Below are positions 52,202 through 63,254 of a stretch of 64,000 nt of DNA, piece after piece. The stretch covers positions 2,976,001-3,040,000 of the forward strand of contig CP014761.1 of the NCBI GenBank assembly GCA_001647635.1. Direction: 5' to 3'. Under the pieces are notes generated by a model. That model ran no database searches and had not been told where the DNA came from. It worked only from the letters and a program-made list of their open reading frames with translations. The translations under genes and the position numbers were made by a program. Origin of the DNA: Leifsonia xyli (GTDB taxonomy: Bacteria; Actinomycetota; Actinomycetes; Actinomycetales; Microbacteriaceae). Each line of letters starts with the position of its first letter. The stretch's first letter is position 1.

Positions 52202-52798
52202 GTGTACGAAGGCATCGTCCAGGAGCTGATCGACGAGCTCGGGCGGCTGCCGGGCATCGGCCCGAAGTCCGCGCAGCGTATCGCGTTCCACATCCTGCAG
52301 ACCGAGACGTTCGACGTGACCCGGCTGGCCGAGGTGCTGCTCGAGGTCCGTGACAAGGTCCGCTTCTGCGAGATCTGCGGCAACGTGTCCGAACAGGCCA
52401 CCTGTTCCATCTGCCGCGACCCGCGCCGCACCCCGACGCTGATCTGCGTCGTCGAGGAGGCGAAGGACGTCGTGGCGATCGAGCGCACGCGCGAGTTCCG
52501 CGGCCTGTACCACGTGCTCGGCGGCGCGATCAGCCCGATCGACGGCGTCGGCCCTGACGACCTGCGCATCCGGCAGCTCATGCAGCGCCTCGCCGACGGC
52601 ACGGTCCAGGAGGTCATCATCGCGACCGACCCCAACCTCGAGGGCGAGGCGACCGCGACCTACCTGAGCCGCCTGCTCACGACGCTCGACATCCGGGTCA
52701 CCCGGCTCGCCTCCGGCCTGCCCGTCGGCGGCGACCTGGAATACGCCGATGAGGTCACCCTCGGCCGCGCGTTCGAGGGCCGCCGCCAGGTCTCCTGA
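52202..52798 (+). CDS. recR: Recombination mediator protein RecR
   Basis: The 198-residue protein has the N-terminal helix-hairpin-helix ([20 protein letters not shown]), the four-Cys zinc finger ([18 protein letters not shown]) and the Toprim domain ([32 protein letters not shown]). It acts with RecF and RecO to load RecA at gaps. It starts three bases after dnaX, the usual actinobacterial arrangement, so it is cotranscribed. Confidence 0.97.
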   Translation: MYEGIVQELIDELGRLPGIGPKSAQRIAFHILQTETFDVTRLAEVLLEVRDKVRFCEICGNVSEQATCSICRDPRRTPTLICVVEEAKDVVAIERTREFRGLYHVLGGAISPIDGVGPDDLRIRQLMQRLADGTVQEVIIATDPNLEGEATATYLSRLLTTLDIRVTRLASGLPVGGDLEYADEVTLGRAFEGRRQVS

Positions 52799-52837
52799 CC
52801 GGTCCGTCACATGAAGGAACGGCCATATCCCGGCCGG

Positions 52838-52843
52838 TAGGAT
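52838..52843 (+). promoter_or_regulatory. lysC -10 element TAGGAT
   Basis: TAGGAT lies in the recR-lysC gap and would start an mRNA near 52850 with a ~20-nt leader carrying AGGAGA before the lysC GTG. No clear -35 is seen. Confidence 0.4.
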
Positions 52844-52871
52844 GGGAAGCCCGTGAAGTTCAGGAGAGTCC

Positions 52872-54158
52872 GTGGCCCTCATCGTCCAGAAGTTCGGCGG
52901 TTCGTCCGTCGCGACAGCTGAGAGCATCAAGCGCGTCGCGAAGCGCATCGTCGAGACGCGCAAGGCGGGCAACGAGGTCGTCGTCGCCGTCTCCGCCATG
53001 GGCGACACCACCGACGAGCTGATCGACCTGGCGCACGAGGTCACCCCCATCCCCGAGCCCCGCGAGCTCGACATGCTGCTCACCGCGGGCGAGCGCATCT
53101 CGATGGCGCTGCTCGCGATGGCGATCAAGAGCATGGGCTACGACGCCCGCTCCTTCACCGGCAGCCAGGCGGGCATGATCACCGACGCCCAGCACGGCTC
53201 GGCCCGCATCGTGGATGTGACCCCCGGCCGCATCCAGGACGCCCTCAACGAGGGCGCCATCGCCATCGTCGCCGGGTTCCAGGGCTTCAGCCGCGAGTCG
53301 CGCGACATCACGACCCTCGGCCGCGGCGGCTCCGACACCACCGCCGTCGCCCTCGCCGCCGCGCTCGGCGCCGAGGTCTGCGAGATCTACACCGACGTGG
53401 ACGGCGTCTTCACGTCCGACCCGCGCCAGGTACCGCTCGCCCGCAAGATCGACCGCATCACGAGCGAGGAGATGCTGGAGCTCGCCGCCGCCGGCGCGAA
53501 GGTCCTGCACATCCGCGCCGTCGAGTACGCCCGCCGTCACAACGTGACGCTGCACGTGCGCTCGTCGTTCTCGAACAAGGAGGGCACCTACGTCCTCAAC
53601 GAAGCAGCGGCGGCCGAGGCCGCCAAGAAGGATGGAACCGTGGAAGAGCCCATCATCTCCGGCGTCGCCACCGACCTGAGCGAGGCCAAGATCACCGTCG
53701 TCGGCGTGCCGGACGTGCCGGGCAAGGCCGCGCAGATCTTCAAGATCGTCGCGAAGGCCAACGCCAACGTCGACATGATCGTGCAGAACGTGTCGGCCGC
53801 GGCCACGAGCCTCACCGACATCTCCTTCACGCTGCCGAAGTCCGAGGGCCAGCGCGTGCTCACCGCCCTGACCGCCGAGAAGGACGAGGTCGGCTACCAG
53901 TCGCTGCAGTACGACGACCAGATCGGCAAGCTCGCCCTCGTCGGCGCCGGCATGCGCACCAACTCGGGCGTCTCCGCCAAGCTCTTCGAGGCGCTGTTCG
54001 ACGCAGGCATCAACATCGAGATGATCTCCACCAGCGAGATCCGCATCTCGGTCGTCACCCGCGCCGACACCGTCGCCGAGGCCGCCCGCGTCGTCCACTC
54101 GGCCTTCGGCCTCGACGGCGACGAGAAGGCGATCGTCTACGCCGGCACCGGCCGCTAG
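52872..54158 (+). CDS. lysC: Aspartate kinase
   Basis: The 428-residue protein starts [22 protein letters not shown], the aspartokinase signature, and has the kinase domain to ~residue 245. Two ACT domains follow ([43 protein letters not shown]), which normally bind lysine and threonine for feedback control. It makes aspartyl phosphate, the first step toward Lys, Thr, Met and diaminopimelate. The chain and an internal start at 53640 fit the alpha2beta2 type. The next enzyme, asd, lies 66 bp downstream. Confidence 0.96.
   Translation: MALIVQKFGGSSVATAESIKRVAKRIVETRKAGNEVVVAVSAMGDTTDELIDLAHEVTPIPEPRELDMLLTAGERISMALLAMAIKSMGYDARSFTGSQAGMITDAQHGSARIVDVTPGRIQDALNEGAIAIVAGFQGFSRESRDITTLGRGGSDTTAVALAAALGAEVCEIYTDVDGVFTSDPRQVPLARKIDRITSEEMLELAAAGAKVLHIRAVEYARRHNVTLHVRSSFSNKEGTYVLNEAAAAEAAKKDGTVEEPIISGVATDLSEAKITVVGVPDVPGKAAQIFKIVAKANANVDMIVQNVSAAATSLTDISFTLPKSEGQRVLTALTAEKDEVGYQSLQYDDQIGKLALVGAGMRTNSGVSAKLFEALFDAGINIEMISTSEIRISVVTRADTVAEAARVVHSAFGLDGDEKAIVYAGTGR
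53640..54158 (+). CDS. lysC: Internal in-frame start: aspartate kinase beta subunit
   Basis: A GTG at 53640 (codon 257 of lysC) is preceded at seven bases by AAGAAGGA (53625-53632), a very good ribosome site inside the gene. The product [21 protein letters not shown] begins at the position where the Corynebacterium and Bacillus beta subunits begin ([21 protein letters not shown] in C. glutamicum, from memory). It would comprise just the two regulatory ACT domains. Translation is inferred, not shown. Confidence 0.65.
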   Translation: MEEPIISGVATDLSEAKITVVGVPDVPGKAAQIFKIVAKANANVDMIVQNVSAAATSLTDISFTLPKSEGQRVLTALTAEKDEVGYQSLQYDDQIGKLALVGAGMRTNSGVSAKLFEALFDAGINIEMISTSEIRISVVTRADTVAEAARVVHSAFGLDGDEKAIVYAGTGR

Positions 54159-55310
<1,152 letters not shown>

Positions 55311-55368
55311 TATCTCGATATCGAGAGATCCACCGGTCGTCACGGCGGGGTCCCCGGCGCGCCCGGCA

Positions 55369-55374
55369 TAGGAT
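55369..55374 (+). promoter_or_regulatory. Leaderless -10 element TAGGAT before mqo
   Basis: TAGGAT is exactly six bases before the GTG start of mqo, predicting a leaderless mRNA. Confidence 0.55.
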
Positions 55375-55380
55375 TGTCGG

Positions 55381-56856
55381 GTGAGCAATTCTCCCATCGA
55401 CGTCGTCCTGATCGGCGGCGGCATCATGAGTGCCACGCTGGGGGCCATGATCCAGCGCGTGCAGCCCGACTGGAGCATCCGGATCTACGAGCGCCTGGGC
55501 GAAGTGGCCCAGGAGTCGTCGAACCCGTGGAACAACGCCGGCACCGGCCACGCGGCCCTCTGCGAGCTGAACTACATGCCCGAGGCGTCCGACGGCACCG
55601 TCGACCCGGCCAAGGCCATCAGCATCAACGAGCAGTTCCAGCTCAGCCGCCAGTTCTGGGCGAGCCTGGTCGCGGCGGGTGACCTCCCCGAGCCGAACAC
55701 GTTCATCAACTCCACCCCGCACATGACGTTCGTGAAGGGTCGCGACAACGTCCGCTACCTCCGCAAGCGCTATGAGGCGCTGAAGGACGAGCCGCTGTTC
55801 GCCGGCATGGAGTACTCCGAAGACCCCGCCGTCATCGGCGAATGGACGCCGCTGCTCACGAAGAAGCGCAACGCGAAGCAGCGCATCGCCGCCACGCGGC
55901 AGACCTCGGGCACCGACGTCGACTTCGGTGCCCTCACCCGCGCCCTCATCGACAATCTGGTCGAGAACGGCGCCACCCTCGCCCTCAACCACAGCGTCCG
56001 CAGCATCAAGCGCACGAAGGACGGGCTCTGGCGGCTGAAGGTCCGCCACGAGGTGGGACACACGACCCACGTCACCGACGCGCGCTTCGTCTTCGTCGGC
56101 GCGGGCGGCGGCGCCCTGCACCTGCTGCAGAAGTCCGGCATCCCCGAGATCAAGGGCTTCGGCGGCTTCCCGATCTCCGGCCAGTTCCTCCGCACCACCG
56201 ACCCGAAGATCGTCGCCCAGCACCAGGCGAAGGTGTACGGCAAGGCGGCCGTCGGCGCCCCGCCGATGTCGGTCCCGCACCTCGACACGCGCGTCGTCGA
56301 CGGGCAGGCGTCGCTGCTGTTCGGCCCGTACGCGGGCTTCAGCCCCAAGTTCCTCAAGACCGGCTCGTGGTTCGACCTGCCCGGCTCCGTCCGCGCGGGC
56401 AACCTCGGCCCCATGCTCGCCGTCGCGCGCGACAACTTCGACCTCATCAAGTACCTGGTCGGCGAGGTGCTCGCCAGCCGTGCCAAGAAGGTCAAGGCGC
56501 TCCAGGAGTTCATGCCGACCGCGAAGTCGGAGGACTGGGAGCTCATCACCGCCGGCCAGCGCGTCCAGGTGATGAAGAAGGACCCGAAGAAGGGCGGCGT
56601 GCTGCAGTTCGGCACCGAGGTCGTGGCGGCGGAGGACGGCTCGATCGCCGGCCTGCTCGGCGCGTCCCCGGGCGCCTCCACCGCCGTCCCGATCATGGTC
56701 GACCTGCTGAAGCACTGCTTCCCGGACCACTTCGCCCAGTGGCTGCCGACGATCAAGGAGCTCATCCCGACGGTCGGCACGACGCTGAACGACAAGCCGG
56801 AGGAGGCGCAGCGCGTGCTGGCCGCCACCGCCGAGACGCTGCACCTCCAGCAGTAG
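55381..56856 (+). CDS. mqo: Malate:quinone oxidoreductase
   Basis: The 491-residue flavoprotein begins with the FAD-binding [18 protein letters not shown] and has [37 protein letters not shown] and [15 protein letters not shown], all typical of Mqo. It is a peripheral membrane enzyme oxidising malate to oxaloacetate and passing electrons to menaquinone, replacing or complementing malate dehydrogenase. GTG 55381 is supported by the leaderless -10. A 12-bp palindrome lies 29 bp past its stop. Confidence 0.97.
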   Translation: MSNSPIDVVLIGGGIMSATLGAMIQRVQPDWSIRIYERLGEVAQESSNPWNNAGTGHAALCELNYMPEASDGTVDPAKAISINEQFQLSRQFWASLVAAGDLPEPNTFINSTPHMTFVKGRDNVRYLRKRYEALKDEPLFAGMEYSEDPAVIGEWTPLLTKKRNAKQRIAATRQTSGTDVDFGALTRALIDNLVENGATLALNHSVRSIKRTKDGLWRLKVRHEVGHTTHVTDARFVFVGAGGGALHLLQKSGIPEIKGFGGFPISGQFLRTTDPKIVAQHQAKVYGKAAVGAPPMSVPHLDTRVVDGQASLLFGPYAGFSPKFLKTGSWFDLPGSVRAGNLGPMLAVARDNFDLIKYLVGEVLASRAKKVKALQEFMPTAKSEDWELITAGQRVQVMKKDPKKGGVLQFGTEVVAAEDGSIAGLLGASPGASTAVPIMVDLLKHCFPDHFAQWLPTIKELIPTVGTTLNDKPEEAQRVLAATAETLHLQQ

Positions 56857-56876
56857 GTGTTGGTCAGGGGCAGGGC

Positions 56877-56906
56877 TGGACAGCGGCGTGGACGACCTGT
56901 TATGGT
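56877..56906 (+). promoter_or_regulatory. ABC-F promoter candidate TGGACA / TATGGT
   Basis: TGGACA (56877-56882) and TATGGT (56901-56906) are 18 bp apart. Transcription would start near 56913, giving a ~170-nt leader. The 12-bp palindrome at 56886-56915 covers the spacer and -10. Confidence 0.5.
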
Positions 56907-56915
56907 CGTCCACGC
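56886..56915. promoter_or_regulatory. 12-bp perfect inverted repeat over the ABC-F -10 region
   Basis: GCGTGGACGACC (56886-56897) and GGTCGTCCACGC (56904-56915) are exact reverse complements around a 6-base loop (tgttat). It may be a repressor site blocking the ABC-F promoter, or the terminator of mqo. There is no T-tract. Confidence 0.55.
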
Positions 56916-56916
56916 T

Positions 56917-56925
56917 ATGAAGTGA
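56917..56925 (+). other. Minimal upstream ORF (ATG AAG TGA) in the ABC-F leader
   Basis: A two-residue reading frame lies a few bases from the predicted 5' end of the ABC-F mRNA. A second short frame (GTG AGA ACC TCC TGA) overlaps it at 56922. Very short leader ORFs are common in antibiotic-responsive leaders, but chance is possible at this length. Confidence 0.3.
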
Positions 56926-57041
56926 GAACCTCCTGACGTCCCGCGCCTGAGGCGCCGTCGATGTGAGTGAGGACCCTTTCGGTCGCTGCGCTGCCCCAGG
57001 CACCTGGGCGCTCCGGCGCCGCTCACGACGGAGATCGCCCG

Positions 57042-57084
57042 GCGGGAACCCGCTCCCTGTGGAGCGCCCGGAAGGACGGTTCCC
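57042..57084 (+). promoter_or_regulatory. Competing hairpins around the ABC-F ribosome-binding site
   Basis: GCGGG-AA-CCCGC (57042-57053) can fold on itself. Its GGGAACC (57044-57050) can instead pair with GGTTCCC (57078-57084) just before the ATG, enclosing the Shine-Dalgarno GGAAGGA (57070-57076) in the loop. The two structures exclude each other, as in translational attenuation. Confidence 0.5.
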
Positions 57085-58698
<1,614 letters not shown>

Positions 58699-58701
58699 CC
58701 T

Positions 58702-58717
58702 TCGAGCGTATGTTCGA
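58702..58717. promoter_or_regulatory. LexA (SOS) box TCGAGC-GTAT-GTTCGA
   Basis: The 16-bp site matches the gram-positive/actinobacterial SOS consensus TCGAAC-N4-GTTCGA at 11 of 12 positions and lies eight bases before the ATG of the radical SAM gene. LexA bound here would block transcription until DNA damage. Confidence 0.8.
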
Positions 58718-58725
58718 ATAGAGCC

Positions 58726-59859
58726 ATGCGTTGGAGTGGTCAGGAGCTGTCGGTCGACGAGCCGTCGGCGCTGCCCGGGCTCGCCCGGTTGAACAATCTC
58801 GTGCGCTCCGTGTCCACTCCCGACTTCGCCGGCATCACGTTCCACGAGGTGCTGGCGAAGTCGGCGCTCAACCGCATCCCTGGCGGGGGAGGGCCGATGC
58901 CGTTCGGCTGGACCATCAACCCGTACCGGGGCTGCTCGCACGCCTGCGTCTACTGCTTCGCGCGGCCGACGCACACCTACCTCGACCTCGACTCGGGCAA
59001 GGACTTCGACAACGAGATCATCGTCAAGGTCAACGTCGCCGAGGTGCTGCGCAAAGAGCTCGCGAAGCCGAGCTGGGGGCACCACCCGGTGGCTCTCGGC
59101 ACGAACACCGATCCGTACCAGCGCGCAGAGGGGCGCTATTCGCTCATGCCGGGCATCATCGACGCGCTGGCCGATTCGGGCACGCCGTTCAGCATCCTGA
59201 CCAAGGGTTCGCTGCTGCGCCGCGACCTCGACCGGCTGGCCGACGCCGCCAAACATGTTCCCGTCGACCTCGCGATGTCGATCGCGGTCTACGACGACGA
59301 GCTGCAGCAGTCGATCGAGCCGGGCACGCCGACGACCAAGGCGCGGCTGGCGACCGTGACCGCGGTGCGCGAGCACGGACTCGACTGCTCGGTGTTCCTC
59401 ATGCCGATCATCCCGTACCTGACCGACACCCGCGCGCACCTCGACGATGCCCTGCGGCAGGCGAAAGAGGCGGGGGCGACGTCCGTGCTCTACTCGGCGC
59501 TGCACCTGAAGCCGGGCGTCAAGGAGTGGTTCTACCTCTGGCTCGGCGAGCAGCATCCCGAACTCCTGCCGCGCTACCGGCAGATGTATGGCCGAGGCAC
59601 GTATGCGCCCCAGGAGTACCGGCGCTGGCTGGCGGCCCGTATCAAGCCGCTCATCCGGTCCCACGGGCTGCAGCGCGGCGAGGAAGACCCGGTGACCGGC
59701 GGGGTGCGGTCGACGGCGCTCGGGATGCTGCGTGACGACGAGGGGGAGCGCCGCACGGTGGGGTCGGCCGTGCGGGCGGCAGCGGGGGAGGCGCCGGATG
59801 CGGCCGCGGTCGTGAGCGCGTCGCTGACAGGATTGGGGGTGCAGCCGACGCTGTTCTGA
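58726..59859 (+). CDS. Rv2578c-family radical SAM protein, SOS-linked
   Basis: The 377-residue protein has the radical SAM cluster motif CSHACVYC (CxxxCxxC, residues ~67-74) in the context TINPYRGCSHACVYCFARPTHTY, as in Rv2578c and spore-photoproduct-lyase-like enzymes. GTNTDPYQRAEGRYSL and FLMPIIPYLTD are further family marks. The M. tuberculosis relative is, to my knowledge, part of the LexA regulon, matching the box here. A DNA-repair role is plausible; the reaction is unknown. Confidence 0.9.
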   Translation: MRWSGQELSVDEPSALPGLARLNNLVRSVSTPDFAGITFHEVLAKSALNRIPGGGGPMPFGWTINPYRGCSHACVYCFARPTHTYLDLDSGKDFDNEIIVKVNVAEVLRKELAKPSWGHHPVALGTNTDPYQRAEGRYSLMPGIIDALADSGTPFSILTKGSLLRRDLDRLADAAKHVPVDLAMSIAVYDDELQQSIEPGTPTTKARLATVTAVREHGLDCSVFLMPIIPYLTDTRAHLDDALRQAKEAGATSVLYSALHLKPGVKEWFYLWLGEQHPELLPRYRQMYGRGTYAPQEYRRWLAARIKPLIRSHGLQRGEEDPVTGGVRSTALGMLRDDEGERRTVGSAVRAAAGEAPDAAAVVSASLTGLGVQPTLF

Positions 59860-59918
59860 CGCACGAGAGGGGTGGGCGAGCGCTGAGCGAGCGGATCCGA
59901 CCGTTGCGGGGTTCGTGT

Positions 59919-59958
59919 GGGGTACATCGCCCCCGTATCGGGGGACGTGCCGGGGTAC
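59919..59958. promoter_or_regulatory. Repeated GGGG(T/G)AC words and CCCCCG/CGGGGG stem before the signalling operon
   Basis: GGGGTAC occurs at 59919 and 59952 and GGGGGAC at 59940, with a CCCCCG-tat-CGGGGG palindrome at 59930-59944. The cluster is about 75 bp before the GTG of the sensor gene and resembles 31718-31747. It may be the binding site of the NarL-type regulator encoded at the end of this operon. Confidence 0.4.
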
Positions 59959-60030
59959 ACACTCGTCGGAGGTGATGCCATAATCCGGGAGGGACTGAGA
60001 ACGGCTCGGCCCGGAAGGGACGGGACGAAG

Positions 60031-61272
60031 GTGTCGCTCGGTCTGCCCAGCCATCTGGCGCGGCCCGCGAACTCCCGTGCCCTCGCAACCGGCGCCCGCT
60101 GGGCCGGCCTGGTGTGCCTGGCCGCAGCGGGAGTCAACGTCGCGATGTCGACGGCGGGCGGGGACTCGGCGATCTCGTGGATCAGCGTGACCGTGCTCGT
60201 GCCGATGGTGGCCCTGCTCATCGTTCTCGCACGAGGCAGGACGGTCGCGCTCACGGTCGCCTACCTTCTGGTCGGCGCGGTGTGCACCTACTTCTACGTG
60301 GTCGCCCTCTTCACCGGCACCCCCTCCTACCGCGACACCAATCTCTTCGTCATCGCCCTGCCCGTCGTCGCCATGACCCTTGTCGGCGGCACCGGCACCG
60401 GCGCGCTCGCGGGCATCCTCTGGGCGACGCTCGGATTCGCGCTCGCCGAGGCGGCGGTCATCCTCGGCGCGGCGACCACCGGGCGCACCTACGTGCCCGA
60501 CGCCATCTCCCTGGGCGCCTACCTGCTGCTGGTCGGCGTCCTCGCGTACGACGGCCTCACCCGCGGAACGCGCTCGGGCGCGCAATCGGCGCTGCACAGG
60601 GCGGTACGCGACGCGAGACTCGTCGACCACCGCCGCGACCTCATGGTGGCTGCCACCGCCGAGGTGCACGACACCGTGCTGAGCGAGCTGGTGGCCGTGG
60701 CCGCATCCACTCCCGGTCCGCTGGACCCGCGGCTCGCTCGCCGGATCGAGGACGATCTCCATGGACTCGGCGACCACGTGCCGGGCGGTCAGCAGCCCGG
60801 CACCGCCCGGGCGCACCACCCGGCGGGGGAGGCGACGGACCTGCCCGACCCCTGGTACGACAGCGAACTGCACCGCGCCATCGAGGCCGCCCGCGACGAG
60901 GGCCTCACGGTCGACATCTCCGGCGAGCGTTCCCCGTTCATCGCCCTCGACGAGCACGTCCGGCGCGCGGTCGGCCTCGCGGTGCGCCAGTGCCTGGTCA
61001 ACGTCATCCGCCACTCCGGGAGCCCGAGCGCCGAGGTCGCGCTGAGTGCCGGCGCGGACTCCCTCTCGGTGATGGTGGTGGACGCCGGGAGCGGCTTCCC
61101 CGCCAGCGGCCCAGCGGCCGACCGGCTCGGCCTGCGGCAGTCCGTGGAGGAGCGCATCGCCCGGATCGGGGGCAGCGTCGACATCTATTCGACCCCGGAT
61201 GTCGGCACGACCGTCATCCTGACCGTGCCGACCGGCGCGGGCTCCGTCTCGAGCAGAGACCGCACCGCATGA
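60031..61272 (+). CDS. NarL-type sensor histidine kinase-like protein
   Basis: From GTG 60031 (GGAAGGGACGGGACGAAG before it) the 413-residue protein has about five helices (residues ~25-175), a phosphoacceptor-like AEVHDTVLSELVAVA, and an HATPase domain with N-box RQCLVNVIRHS, G1 VVDAGSGFP and a G2-like DVGTTVILTVP. It would autophosphorylate and signal to the response regulator two genes downstream. A longer reading to 59917 would cross the GGGGTAC cluster and is rejected. The signal is unknown. It overlaps the next gene in ATGA. Confidence 0.82.
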   Translation: MSLGLPSHLARPANSRALATGARWAGLVCLAAAGVNVAMSTAGGDSAISWISVTVLVPMVALLIVLARGRTVALTVAYLLVGAVCTYFYVVALFTGTPSYRDTNLFVIALPVVAMTLVGGTGTGALAGILWATLGFALAEAAVILGAATTGRTYVPDAISLGAYLLLVGVLAYDGLTRGTRSGAQSALHRAVRDARLVDHRRDLMVAATAEVHDTVLSELVAVAASTPGPLDPRLARRIEDDLHGLGDHVPGGQQPGTARAHHPAGEATDLPDPWYDSELHRAIEAARDEGLTVDISGERSPFIALDEHVRRAVGLAVRQCLVNVIRHSGSPSAEVALSAGADSLSVMVVDAGSGFPASGPAADRLGLRQSVEERIARIGGSVDIYSTPDVGTTVILTVPTGAGSVSSRDRTA

Positions 61273-62513
61273 CCGCTCTCAGCACGCGCAGCATCGTCGG
61301 CGCGCGATCGGTCGCCGTCGAGCGCACGCCCCAGCGCCTCGATCCCCTCGGCGCGCAGTCGGCTTGGCTGCTGGTCCCCCTGCTCGGGACGGTCGCGGTC
61401 GGGTACGCGGTGTTCTCGTCGATCCGGCACGCGGGGCAGTTCCGCGACGTCGGCCTGGACATCCTCGCCATCGGCGTCCTGCTGATCGCCGTGGTCGTCG
61501 CCTCCATCCGGTCCCACCCCGGATTCGCTCCGTTCGGCCGCTGGTCGCACTTCTCGATCATCGCGGTCGCCGTGACCGCCGCGTGCCTGTCCACTGCGTC
61601 GATGTGGGGCCGCAACGAGCGCATCCAGGACGACTGGGGCCAGATCGCCGTCGCGCTGCTGCTCATTGTGATGCCGCTCTACCGACCGATCGGCGAGGTC
61701 GCGGGCTCGGCGGTCGTCTCGGCGGTGGTCCTCGGCGGGCTGGCGGCCGCGCAGCATTCGCTCGTGATCGCCAACTCGCCGGTCGTCTACGCCATGGTGG
61801 CGGCGACGCCCATCCTGGCGCTGGCAGCGGGCGGCGCCGGTTACGCGTGGACGATGACCGGCGAGACCCTGCGCTGGCGCGAGCTGGCGCGCGAAGGGCA
61901 GGCCCGGCTCGACGGCGAGCTCCGTCAGGCCGCGGAGCGGATGATCGCCCAGGAGCGCATGACGGCGCTGAACGCCGAGGCCGTCCCCTTCCTCACCGAC
62001 CTGCTCCGCCGCCAGGAGATCGCGCCGGGCGACGTCGAGCGAGCCCGCGTCCTCGCCGACCGCCTGCGCGGGATGTCCGTACGCGCGGTCGGCCGCACCT
62101 GGCTGGCCGACACGCTCAGCCTCGCGCTCGGTCCGCGGCTCGCCGCGACCGGCCGCGCACGCGACGAGCACCCGACCGCGTCCGACCGCGTCGACGACCC
62201 GGACCGCCTCGAGCGCGTCCTCACCACCGACCAGCGCGCCATCGTCGGTGCCCTGATCGCTACGGTCTCGGCCCTGCCCGGTCTCGACCCGGACAGCGTG
62301 CGCGTCTCGGCGCGCACGCCCGATCGGCCGTCCTTCCTGCTCCACGCGCAGATCGACGCGCCGCGCGGGGAGCTGCGCCGCGAACTCCTCCCGTTCGTCA
62401 GCGCACTCAACGCCACCGCCATGGATGCGACGATGAGGATCCGCGGAACCGAACTGAGGGTGCGCTTCGCCTCGCCCGCTCCGTTCGCCTACTCTGGAGG
62501 GAGACGACGATGA
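61269..62513 (+). CDS. Membrane protein with kinase-like layout but no ATPase domain
   Basis: The 414-residue protein has about five helices (residues ~30-195), then a coiled-coil-like segment (LAREGQARLDGELRQAAERMIAQERMTALNAEAVPFLTDLL) where a kinase would have its dimerisation helices. The C-terminal ~190 residues have no N- or G-box and no convincing phosphoacceptor His. It lies between the kinase-like gene and the response regulator, overlapping both by four bases. It may be a pseudo-kinase or co-sensor in the same complex. Confidence 0.7.
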   Translation: MTALSTRSIVGARSVAVERTPQRLDPLGAQSAWLLVPLLGTVAVGYAVFSSIRHAGQFRDVGLDILAIGVLLIAVVVASIRSHPGFAPFGRWSHFSIIAVAVTAACLSTASMWGRNERIQDDWGQIAVALLLIVMPLYRPIGEVAGSAVVSAVVLGGLAAAQHSLVIANSPVVYAMVAATPILALAAGGAGYAWTMTGETLRWRELAREGQARLDGELRQAAERMIAQERMTALNAEAVPFLTDLLRRQEIAPGDVERARVLADRLRGMSVRAVGRTWLADTLSLALGPRLAATGRARDEHPTASDRVDDPDRLERVLTTDQRAIVGALIATVSALPGLDPDSVRVSARTPDRPSFLLHAQIDAPRGELRRELLPFVSALNATAMDATMRIRGTELRVRFASPAPFAYSGGRRR

Positions 62514-63208
62514 CACATCTCCATCCCGATTCCCGCGCTACCGGCGCCGCGCGCGACGTGGAGCCGCCCATCCGGCTCGCCATCCTCGACGATCACGAGC
62601 TCCTGCTCGACAGCCTGGCCACGTGGATCGAGAAGAACGCGCCCGAATTCGACCTCGTCGTCCGTGCGAGCAGCTGGCTGGAGCTCGTGCACAGCGACGC
62701 GTTCCCCACCGACCTGGTCATCATGGACCTGCAGCTGAAGGAGTCCGTCTCGATCGGGGCCCGCGTCCGCACGTGCCGCGCCGCCGGGGCGAAGGTCATC
62801 GTGCTCAGCGCGGTCGACACACCGGAGGACCGGGACGCTGCGCTCGCCGCGGGCGCGGTCGCGTACGTCACCAAGTCGCAGCCGATGACGGAACTGCTGG
62901 CCGTTGCGCTCTCGGCGGCCGGCCGGGGCGTCGGCAGAGCGGCCTCGACGCAGCAGCCGGCGTGGCGGCCCAAGCCGCTCATCCCGGAGTCCGCGCGCCC
63001 GCGGCTCAGCGACGGCGAGCGGCAGGCGCTCGTGCTCTACGCGGACGGCCGCACCACCTCCGAAGTCGCTCGCGCCATGAACGTGCAATACGAGACGGCG
63101 AAGACCTACCTGCGCCGGGTGCGGGAGAAGTACGGCAAGGCGGGCCGGCCGACGAGTTCGCGGGCCGACCTCATCCGACGCGCGGCGGAGGACGGCTACC
63201 TCACCTGA
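62510..63208 (+). CDS. NarL/FixJ-type response regulator
   Basis: The 232-residue protein has a receiver domain (LAILDDHELLLDSL, phosphoacceptor Asp in LVIMDLQLKES, LSA, Lys in YVTKSQ) and a C-terminal LuxR-type HTH (LSDGERQALVLYADGRTTSEVARAMNVQYETAKTYLRRV). GGAGGGAG precedes the ATG. It is the output of the three-gene unit; the GGGG(T/G)AC cluster upstream is a possible target. An 8-bp palindrome after the stop may end the operon. Confidence 0.9.
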   Translation: MTHLHPDSRATGAARDVEPPIRLAILDDHELLLDSLATWIEKNAPEFDLVVRASSWLELVHSDAFPTDLVIMDLQLKESVSIGARVRTCRAAGAKVIVLSAVDTPEDRDAALAAGAVAYVTKSQPMTELLAVALSAAGRGVGRAASTQQPAWRPKPLIPESARPRLSDGERQALVLYADGRTTSEVARAMNVQYETAKTYLRRVREKYGKAGRPTSSRADLIRRAAEDGYLT

Positions 63209-63215
63209 TCGGTCT

Positions 63216-63239
63216 GTGACCGGTTCTCCAGCCGGTCAC
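63216..63239. terminator. Inverted repeat GTGACCGG-N8-CCGGTCAC
   Basis: A perfect 8-bp stem with an 8-base loop lies seven bases after the response regulator stop and directly before the tdk promoter. It could terminate the signalling operon or be an operator for tdk. No T-tract. Confidence 0.5.
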
Positions 63240-63242
63240 GCA

Positions 63243-63248
63243 TAGGAT
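63243..63248 (+). promoter_or_regulatory. Leaderless -10 element TAGGAT before tdk
   Basis: TAGGAT lies exactly six bases before the GTG start of tdk, as at mqo and dnaX. Confidence 0.55.
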
Positions 63249-63254
63249 CGGTGC

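Noticed and set aside
53640..54158. Separate gene duplication of the aspartokinase regulatory domain
   Set aside because: It is the same reading frame as lysC, so an internal translation start explains it without a second gene.
59917..60030. N-terminal extension of the sensor kinase to 59917
   Set aside because: It would translate through the GGGGTAC/CCCCCG palindromic region; GTG 60031 has a strong ribosome site.
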